Positions 58,526 to 64,000 of a stretch of 64,000 nucleotides of DNA are shown here, piece after piece. Origin of the DNA: FEB-12 sp964503315 (GTDB lineage: Bacteria; Zixibacteria; MSB-5A5; GN15; FEB-12); assembly GCA_964503315.1 (NCBI GenBank), contig CAZCZL010000001.1:1-64000 (forward strand), given 5' to 3'. The notes beneath the pieces were generated by a model. The model did no database searches and was not told the DNA's origin. It was given only the letters and a program-made list of their open reading frames with translations. The translations under genes were made by a program, and so were the position numbers. Positions within the stretch are counted from its first letter, which is position 1, and every line of letters begins with the position of its first letter.

Positions 58526-60232
58526 ATGAGCTACGTCGTTTTTGCCCGAAAATACCGACCGCAAACCTTCGACCATGTTGTGGCACAAGAACATGTGACG
58601 CGGACGTTGCGGAATGCGGTCCTCCATGACCGGATCGCCTCCGGATATCTCTTTTGCGGTCCCCGAGGGACCGGCAAAACGACCGTCGCCCGGATTCTCG
58701 CCAAAGCGATCAACTGTGCCAATGGCCCAACCGACAACCCATGCGGCGCCTGCTCCCAGTGCCAGGAGATCGCGGCGGGGTCATCGATGGATGTCCTCGA
58801 GATCGACGCCGCCTCCAATACCGGTGTTGATGATATCCGCACCCTTCGTGAGAATATCCGATACCTCCCGGCAGGCGGCAAAAAGCGTATCTATATCATC
58901 GACGAAGTCCATCGTCTCTCCGGGTCGGCGTTCGACGCGCTCCTTAAAACGCTCGAGGAGCCGCCGTCACATGTCCTCTTTGTGTTCGCCACCACTGAGC
59001 CGCTCAAAGTTCCGGAGACGATCCTCTCCCGCACTCAGCGCTTTGATTTCCGGCGAGTATCGGTGGAGGATCTGGCTAAACATCTCGGGAATATCGCCAG
59101 GAACGAGAATATCACGATCACGGATACCGCATTGCATTTGATAGCCCGCAAAGCGGATGGTTCGGTGCGCGATTCACTTTCGCTAATGGACCAGATAGTG
59201 GCATTCGCCGGAGATAAAATAGACGAACCGGATGTCGTGCAGGCGCTCGGCCTGATCGACCGGGAGTTCCTCTTTTCGTTCGTTTCGGCAATCGCGGCCT
59301 CCGACCGAAAAATGGCGCTCCAGCACACCCGCAAAGTGATAGAGAACGGGATTGATGTCGGCGATTTCGCCGAAGAACTGCTTGAGCATTTCCGGATATT
59401 GATGATCCTCCAGTCGGATCCCGATTCAGCCGGCGCGCTATCATTGATAGAATCCGAATTGACTGAATTCCGCAAACAGGCGCAGTTTTTCCAGGTCGGC
59501 GACCTGCTTCGCCTGATGAATATGGTGGTCGACCTGAACAACGCGCTGAAATCCGGACTGGATGAACGGCTCCTTGTCGAGGTCGCAGCTATAAAGATGG
59601 CCAGCATGGAATCAACGGTTCAACTGACCGAGCTGCTCGAGAAACTGAACAGCGGATCGCTCGTCGCGCCGGCGCAACCATCCCAGGCGCAGAGTAATCG
59701 TCCGCCTGAGCTGTTTAATCCACCGACTGTGAAGCGAGCGGTAGCGGCGCCATCGCGTCCGACGCCACTCCCGCCGACACCGGCACCGGCGCAGTCGATC
59801 GCGGCACAGCAGTCCTGGCCGAACAAACCGATAAATCTCCCGCAGATTCAGTCCGGATGGGATGGTTTCCTGACCAACTTCCGGCAGAGCTTCCCGATGC
59901 TATCCTCGCAGTTGCGCATGGCCGAGATCATGGCGGTCAAAGAGAATCAGATCCAGTTCATGTTTTACTCTTCCGGCGAAGCTTCCCGCCAGTTGGTGCA
60001 GAAGCCGGAAAGTACCCAGACTATCACCAACGCGCTGCGCGATTACTATAAGACGAATCTGACTGTGCGCTTTGATATTGATATGTCCAAAGAGTATCCT
60101 GCGGGATATGTGGAACAGTCAGCCCAGAAAGCTGTTGACCCGGTGAAGCTTGTGGAATCATCGCCGCGACTCAAGCGACTGTTGGATAAGGTCGATGGCG
60201 AGATCATCGGCATCAAAAAAGTAGAACAATAA
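58526..60232 (+). CDS. dnaX: DNA polymerase III subunits gamma/tau
   Basis: Clamp-loader ATPase of 568 residues. The N-terminal AAA+ domain has YRPQTFDHVVAQEHV, Walker A GPRGTGKTT, the zinc-binding CGACSQC segment, Walker B IIDEVHRLS and the sensor LEEPPSHVLFVFATTEP. A helical collar domain follows (to about 380), then a Pro/Ala-rich linker (380-450) and a C-terminal tau-type domain (about 450-568). The order dnaX-ybaB-recR is the classic replication/recombination operon and is intact here (gaps 26 and 13 bases). No programmed frameshift motif for a short gamma form was seen. Confidence 0.97.
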   Translation: MSYVVFARKYRPQTFDHVVAQEHVTRTLRNAVLHDRIASGYLFCGPRGTGKTTVARILAKAINCANGPTDNPCGACSQCQEIAAGSSMDVLEIDAASNTGVDDIRTLRENIRYLPAGGKKRIYIIDEVHRLSGSAFDALLKTLEEPPSHVLFVFATTEPLKVPETILSRTQRFDFRRVSVEDLAKHLGNIARNENITITDTALHLIARKADGSVRDSLSLMDQIVAFAGDKIDEPDVVQALGLIDREFLFSFVSAIAASDRKMALQHTRKVIENGIDVGDFAEELLEHFRILMILQSDPDSAGALSLIESELTEFRKQAQFFQVGDLLRLMNMVVDLNNALKSGLDERLLVEVAAIKMASMESTVQLTELLEKLNSGSLVAPAQPSQAQSNRPPELFNPPTVKRAVAAPSRPTPLPPTPAPAQSIAAQQSWPNKPINLPQIQSGWDGFLTNFRQSFPMLSSQLRMAEIMAVKENQIQFMFYSSGEASRQLVQKPESTQTITNALRDYYKTNLTVRFDIDMSKEYPAGYVEQSAQKAVDPVKLVESSPRLKRLLDKVDGEIIGIKKVEQ

Positions 60233-60258
60233 TAGTTTGTCATACGAAGGAGTCTCTC

Positions 60259-60585
60259 ATGGGAATGGGCGGATTAGGCGACATGATGAAACAGGTCCAG
60301 AAAATGCAGGCCAAAATGGAAGAGATGCAGGCCCAACTGGAAGCTGCGACGGTCGAAGGCTCGGCCGGCGGCGGCATGGTCAAAGTGACCACCAATGGCA
60401 AGAACGAGATCCTGTCGCTGACTATCGACCCGGAAGTGGTCAACAAGGATGACGTCGAGATGCTGCAGGACCTGGTCGTCGCGGCGGTCAACCAGGCGCG
60501 CCAAAAAGTGCAGGAACTTCAGGCTGAACAGATGGGCAACATCACCGGTGGACTCAAGATCCCCGGACTGAATCTCCCGTTCTAA
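60259..60585 (+). CDS. ybaB: Nucleoid-associated protein YbaB/EbfC
   Basis: Small DNA-binding protein of 108 residues. It has a Met-rich coiled helix at the N-terminus (MMKQVQKMQAKMEEMQAQL), the conserved core GGGMVKVTTNGKNEILSLTID and the C-terminal helix KVQELQAEQM. It lies between dnaX and recR, as in most bacteria. ATG 60259 follows AAGGAG at a normal distance. Confidence 0.96.
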   Translation: MGMGGLGDMMKQVQKMQAKMEEMQAQLEAATVEGSAGGGMVKVTTNGKNEILSLTIDPEVVNKDDVEMLQDLVVAAVNQARQKVQELQAEQMGNITGGLKIPGLNLPF

Positions 60586-60598
60586 CTGAAAGCGACCG

Positions 60599-61198
60599 AT
60601 GTACACTTCGTCCGAATCAGTCGAACGTCTCATCAATCGACTCGCCAGACTCCCTGGGATCGGCCGCAAATCGGCCGCCCGTGTGGCGTTTCATATTCTG
60701 AAGCTGTCGAAAGAAGAAGCTTCGGAGATTGCCGACGCGATACGCGAAGTCAAAGATAAGGTCGGCTCCTGCTCTATTTGCTGTAATATCTCCGAGACCG
60801 ATCCCTGCAGTATCTGTCAGGATATGCGCCGCCGTCGCGATGTCATCTGTGTCGTCGAAGAGGCTGCCGATGCGGCAGCTCTTGATAAGGCCGAGGGGTT
60901 CGGTGGTCTGTTTCATATCCTTGGTGGACGACTCTCCCCTCTCGATGGAATCGGCCCGGATGACTTGCATGTCAAAGAACTGCTCGCGCGGCTAAACGAC
61001 GGTTCGGTCACGGAGGTTATTCTCGCGACCAATCCGAATGTCGAAGGTGAGGCGACCGCCACCTATTTATCACGGATGTTGCGTCCGATGGGGATCCGGG
61101 TGACACGCATCGCGCGGGGACTCCCGGTCGGCTCGGATCTTGAGTATGCCGATTCCGCGACGCTCTCGCGCGCGCTTGAAGGGCGACAGGATATCTAA
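60599..61198 (+). CDS. recR: Recombination mediator RecR
   Basis: Works with RecO and RecF to load RecA at gaps, 199 residues. The N-terminal helix-hairpin-helix is LINRLARLPGIGRKSAARVA. The zinc finger is built from CSICCNISETDPCSIC. The Toprim domain contains VICVVEEAADAAAL and VILATNPNVEGEATA. The C-terminal Walker-like loop is normal. It starts 13 bases after ybaB. Confidence 0.97.
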   Translation: MYTSSESVERLINRLARLPGIGRKSAARVAFHILKLSKEEASEIADAIREVKDKVGSCSICCNISETDPCSICQDMRRRRDVICVVEEAADAAALDKAEGFGGLFHILGGRLSPLDGIGPDDLHVKELLARLNDGSVTEVILATNPNVEGEATATYLSRMLRPMGIRVTRIARGLPVGSDLEYADSATLSRALEGRQDI

Positions 61199-61216
61199 CA
61201 TTCGACTGCTCCAATC

Positions 61217-63229
61217 ATGTCAGACTCTCTCCGTGACAGATCGGTCAAACTTACTCTCCTGATCTTTGCCGTCTTTGTCATGGCGCATCTGTTCGGTATA
61301 GGGCCGCTTGCTTCGGTCTGGTCGCTTGCGCATTGGTCGGCTACTCCAGTTGTAGGCATTGTGATTTGGGCGATAGCCACCGCGATCTTCGGTTTCCTTA
61401 TCCTGAGGCTATTCTCGAAACAAATCGCTGGCCCTGCCTGGCTCCACTGGCTGATAGTACCGGGTTTTGTCGCGATCGCGTTTCTCCTCAGATTTGATTC
61501 TTTCGTCTATGGCGGAGGCAATCTCAGGATTGCCGACTTCACCGACTCATCGAGGATCATCTATCGATGGTTCGAACTCGGCTCCGTTGCGGTCGCCGGA
61601 AAGCTGTTTCATTCGATCCGCGCGATGGAAGTCCCCACTCGCGAAGCAGCGGTTAATGGCTGGATGATCTGGTCGCTCGTTATGGCGACGATCTCGGCTA
61701 TCGGCGCGGTGAAGCTTTCAACATTGCTGACCCAGTCCATGGTGAAGCGATTGCTCCTTGTCCTGCTTGTGCTGTTCGGCGGTCATGCGCTAGTGCTGTT
61801 TGGGTATACAGGGGTTGAGGCATCGATTCCAGCAGCGGTCATTTGGTTTGCCGTAGCCGCTGCCGGTTACTCCGCCAGGCGGTCACTTGGCTGGCTCGGA
61901 CTCTGCTGGGGGATAGCGGCAGTTGGTCTCCTCTTCCATGTTTCACTGCTGATCCTCCTCCCTGGTTGTGTGTATCTGACCGCACAACATTTCAGCGGCA
62001 GGAAACAGACTCGTCTGCCAGTCTACGCCGCGGTTGTAACGCTGGTCGCGCTGGTCATCGGAGTCTATTCTCAGGCTACTAAGTCACTCGAACTACGCTC
62101 AGTCATTCTTCTCTTCGAGAGCAAACGACCATTCGCCGATTACGGTATCTTCTCTCCGCGCCATCTGCTCGATTGGCTTCAGCTGGTTTTGCTTGGCGCG
62201 CCGACAGTGATTGTCGCCGGGTATCTGTTCTTCACGCGGCCGATCTCCCGCGAGCGAATGCCAATGATCGGTGCCATGGCGGTCACCGCTATCAGCGGCC
62301 TGGTCGCCATGCTCATCCTTGATCCGTATCACTCGATCATACTCGACACACCGCGACTTCTCGCCTACCTCGCGCCGGTCGGAGTATTGTTGGCGATGTT
62401 GCTTTCGGACAAGCAGAAGGACTCCTCTGTCAAAGATAACGTGCTCCCCTATCTGGCGGTGGTGTCATTTTCACTACTCCTGGCGATTCTGCCTGCCTAC
62501 CATTCCATCGCCGTTGCGGACAAGTATGCCAGCCCTTATCTCGACAAGTATAGTGTGTATCATCCGACCGCGACGATGTCGTTCCGCGACGCCTACTTCC
62601 ATCGTAAGCAGATCGACGAAGCACGCAATTGGGAAGACAACCTGGTGGTCAAGTCGACCGATTATTTTCTTCTTCGTGGGACAGTCATTCTGCGAGAAAA
62701 CGGAAGCTATGCCGCGGCTGCCGAGGAACAGACAAAGATAGTCACGAAGTTCCCCTATTGGGCTGAGCCGCGCGCCGCGCTGGCGGTCAATCTGATGACG
62801 CTCGGACAGTATGTCGCGGCCAAACCGCATATTGACACATGCCTGATGCTGAAGCCATACGAAAAGCGGCACCTGATGAATTTGTACAGCTATTATCGGG
62901 ATATTCAGGACTGGCCCAACGCGGTTCAGCAGGTCGCTCGCGCTGAAAATCTATTCCCCGGAGATGTTGACATCCGGACCGACCGGATGCTCATCTTCTA
63001 CCGCGCAAACGATATCGTCGCCGCGCAGGTAATGGCCGATGAATTATTGGCGCAGGATTCTCTCCTCCCCTTCCCCTATCTCGTCAAGGGATTGCTGGAA
63101 GACCGCAATCGGAATGTTGCGAAGGCGATACCGATGTACGAGAAATTCGTAAAGCTCGCCCCAAAGGAGCCTGAGACTCCCAAGATCCAGCAGCGTCTTG
63201 ATTCACTCAAAGCTGCCGTGCCGCGCTAA
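61217..63229 (+). CDS. Multi-spanning membrane protein with C-terminal TPR-like repeats
   Basis: Protein of 670 residues that I cannot assign to a family. The first 440 residues contain about twelve hydrophobic segments. The soluble C-terminal part (about 450-670) forms TPR-like helical pairs (LRENGSYAAAAEEQTKIV, PRAALAVNLMTLGQYVAA, YPLVKGLLEDRN-like units). It has the same plan as the glycosyltransferase-TPR protein at 32672 but lacks the acidic first loop and the clear GT-C motifs. It begins 18 bases after recR and may be cotranscribed. It ends 5 bases before the converging sthA gene. An undescribed GT-C enzyme or a membrane scaffold is possible. Confidence 0.75.
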   Translation: MSDSLRDRSVKLTLLIFAVFVMAHLFGIGPLASVWSLAHWSATPVVGIVIWAIATAIFGFLILRLFSKQIAGPAWLHWLIVPGFVAIAFLLRFDSFVYGGGNLRIADFTDSSRIIYRWFELGSVAVAGKLFHSIRAMEVPTREAAVNGWMIWSLVMATISAIGAVKLSTLLTQSMVKRLLLVLLVLFGGHALVLFGYTGVEASIPAAVIWFAVAAAGYSARRSLGWLGLCWGIAAVGLLFHVSLLILLPGCVYLTAQHFSGRKQTRLPVYAAVVTLVALVIGVYSQATKSLELRSVILLFESKRPFADYGIFSPRHLLDWLQLVLLGAPTVIVAGYLFFTRPISRERMPMIGAMAVTAISGLVAMLILDPYHSIILDTPRLLAYLAPVGVLLAMLLSDKQKDSSVKDNVLPYLAVVSFSLLLAILPAYHSIAVADKYASPYLDKYSVYHPTATMSFRDAYFHRKQIDEARNWEDNLVVKSTDYFLLRGTVILRENGSYAAAAEEQTKIVTKFPYWAEPRAALAVNLMTLGQYVAAKPHIDTCLMLKPYEKRHLMNLYSYYRDIQDWPNAVQQVARAENLFPGDVDIRTDRMLIFYRANDIVAAQVMADELLAQDSLLPFPYLVKGLLEDRNRNVAKAIPMYEKFVKLAPKEPETPKIQQRLDSLKAAVPR

Positions 63230-63234
63230 CGATC

Positions 63235-64000
63235 CTACGATCGATAGCGCAGCCGCGCGAATCCATCCATTGCCGCGACCTTGTACGCTTCCGCCAAAGT
63301 CGGGTAATTGAAAACGGTGTCGACAAAATAGTCGAGCGTTCCGCCATGTGTCATGACGGCTTGGCCGATATGCACCAGCTCGGTCGCCCGCTCCCCAATG
63401 ATATGCACTCCCAGAATACGATGCGATTTCGGATTAAAGATCAGTTTCAGCATCCCGTCGTGGTCGTTGATTATCTGCCCTCTGGCTAACTCAAAGTACC
63501 TCGCCACCCCGATCTCATACTCCTGACCATCGGCGGTCAATGACTCTTCAGTCTCACCTACGAGCGACACCTCGGGGATCGTATAAATGCCGAATGGCAG
63601 CAGCGTATTTAGGCAGGAGACATCATCTTTCTTAAACGCATGGATTGCCGCAAGTCGTCCTTGATCCATTGAGACCGAAGCCAGTGAAGGGAAACCAATG
63701 ACATCGCCGACAGCGTAAACTGACGGCACTGATGTTTGATACCGTTCATTGACCTTTATCTGCCCGCGGTCATCCGTCTCAATCCCCAACGCCTCCAGAC
63801 CAAGGTTCTCTGTATTGCCGGTGCGTCCCGCCGCGTAGAGCAACCGGTCGGCGACGATCCGGCGATTCGAGCGGGTGGTCGTGACTACCTGATCGCCCTG
63901 CACGGAGATCGCTTCCGCGGCGTCGCCTAACATGAGTGTGATGCCATATTTCCGCATCAGGTAGACCAGAGCATCGGCTATCTCATGATCGAGGAACGAC
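63235..64000 (-). CDS. sthA: Soluble pyridine nucleotide transhydrogenase, partial at window edge
   Basis: C-terminal part of an NAD(P)(+) transhydrogenase (Si-specific) of the flavoprotein disulfide-reductase superfamily. In-frame codons continue to 64000 without a start or stop, so the 5' end is outside. Visible parts are the NAD-binding end (RLLYAAGRTGNTENLGLEALGI), the FAD motif VYAVGDVIGFPSLASVSMDQGR and the dimer interface with THGGTLDYFVDTVFNYPTLAEAYKVAA, which is diagnostic of SthA. The redox-active CxxxxC of thiol reductases would lie upstream and cannot be judged here. It converges with the TPR membrane protein gene. Confidence 0.9.
   Translation of the reverse strand, partial: SFLDHEIADALVYLMRKYGITLMLGDAAEAISVQGDQVVTTTRSNRRIVADRLLYAAGRTGNTENLGLEALGIETDDRGQIKVNERYQTSVPSVYAVGDVIGFPSLASVSMDQGRLAAIHAFKKDDVSCLNTLLPFGIYTIPEVSLVGETEESLTADGQEYEIGVARYFELARGQIINDHDGMLKLIFNPKSHRILGVHIIGERATELVHIGQAVMTHGGTLDYFVDTVFNYPTLAEAYKVAAMDGFARLRYRS

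Noticed and set aside
1..64000. CRISPR array, insertion sequences, tRNA or rRNA genes
   Set aside because: I found no regularly spaced direct repeats, transposase-like protein, or cloverleaf-shaped sequence in the intergenic regions I read.

Overview
The window reads as a chromosomal segment of an uncultured Gram-negative bacterium of the Fibrobacteres-Chlorobi-Bacteroidetes (FCB) superphylum, most likely a candidate-phylum lineage such as Zixibacteria. The placement is an inference from protein style. Two secreted peptidases end in the QNYPNPFNP type-A sorting tail of type IX secretion. There is a PorV/PorQ-family barrel, a TonB-dependent receptor with a carboxypeptidase-regulatory N-terminus, and a secreted phosphatase ending in a dockerin-like domain. 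No rRNA, tRNA, CRISPR array, insertion sequence or phage gene is visible. Coding density is high and base composition is even.

Layout. 1-8 kb: a truncated beta-propeller protein, a six-heme lipoprotein cytochrome with PKD domains, an isolated etfA, and an FHA / metallophosphoesterase / CHASE2-Ser/Thr-kinase operon. 8-16 kb: a DUF3298-type secreted protein, an M16 peptidase, a LolD/MacB-like ABC exporter pair, the dockerin phosphatase and a VOC protein. 16-26.5 kb (minus strand): a tightly packed run read from high to low coordinates. It starts with an iron block (fur, cytochrome c, feoA, feoB, a FeoB-associated small protein), which has a near-consensus Fur box and promoter. A housekeeping block with its own promoter follows: ecfT, truA, transaldolase, purB, psd, pssA, purS, purQ, DUF4321, tatA and an unknown gene.

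26.6-41.6 kb is the cell-surface region: tandem M6 and S8 peptidases, a divergent membrane glycosyltransferase-TPR protein, and an operon of TonB receptor, PorV-like barrel and large lipoprotein. 41.8-46.3 kb holds a lipoate-ligase-family gene and a TPR-GAF-sigma54 activator. Directly upstream of the activator is a small secreted Gly/Ser-rich protein with a strong promoter and a 5' stem-loop. 46.4-53.3 kb is an aspS-phoH-pgpH-ybeY-CorC-type operon. 53.6-58.2 kb carries a dockerin-bearing S8 lipoprotein, an S41 peptidase and a small beta-barrel protein. 58.3-64 kb has two REP-like palindromes, the dnaX-ybaB-recR operon with a TPR membrane protein, and the edge-truncated soluble transhydrogenase sthA.

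The parts that most deserve follow-up are four: the secreted small protein next to the TPR-sigma54 receptor-like regulator; the FHA/phosphoesterase/kinase cassette; the receptor-PorV-lipoprotein operon, whose receptor carries about nine Asp/Asn-Gly calcium-type motifs; and the Fur-controlled operon with a c-type cytochrome inserted between fur and feoA. Recurrent promoter shapes (TTGnnn, 15-18 nt, TATATT or TATCTT) were visible upstream of several operons. Two of them place the start of transcription at the start codon.
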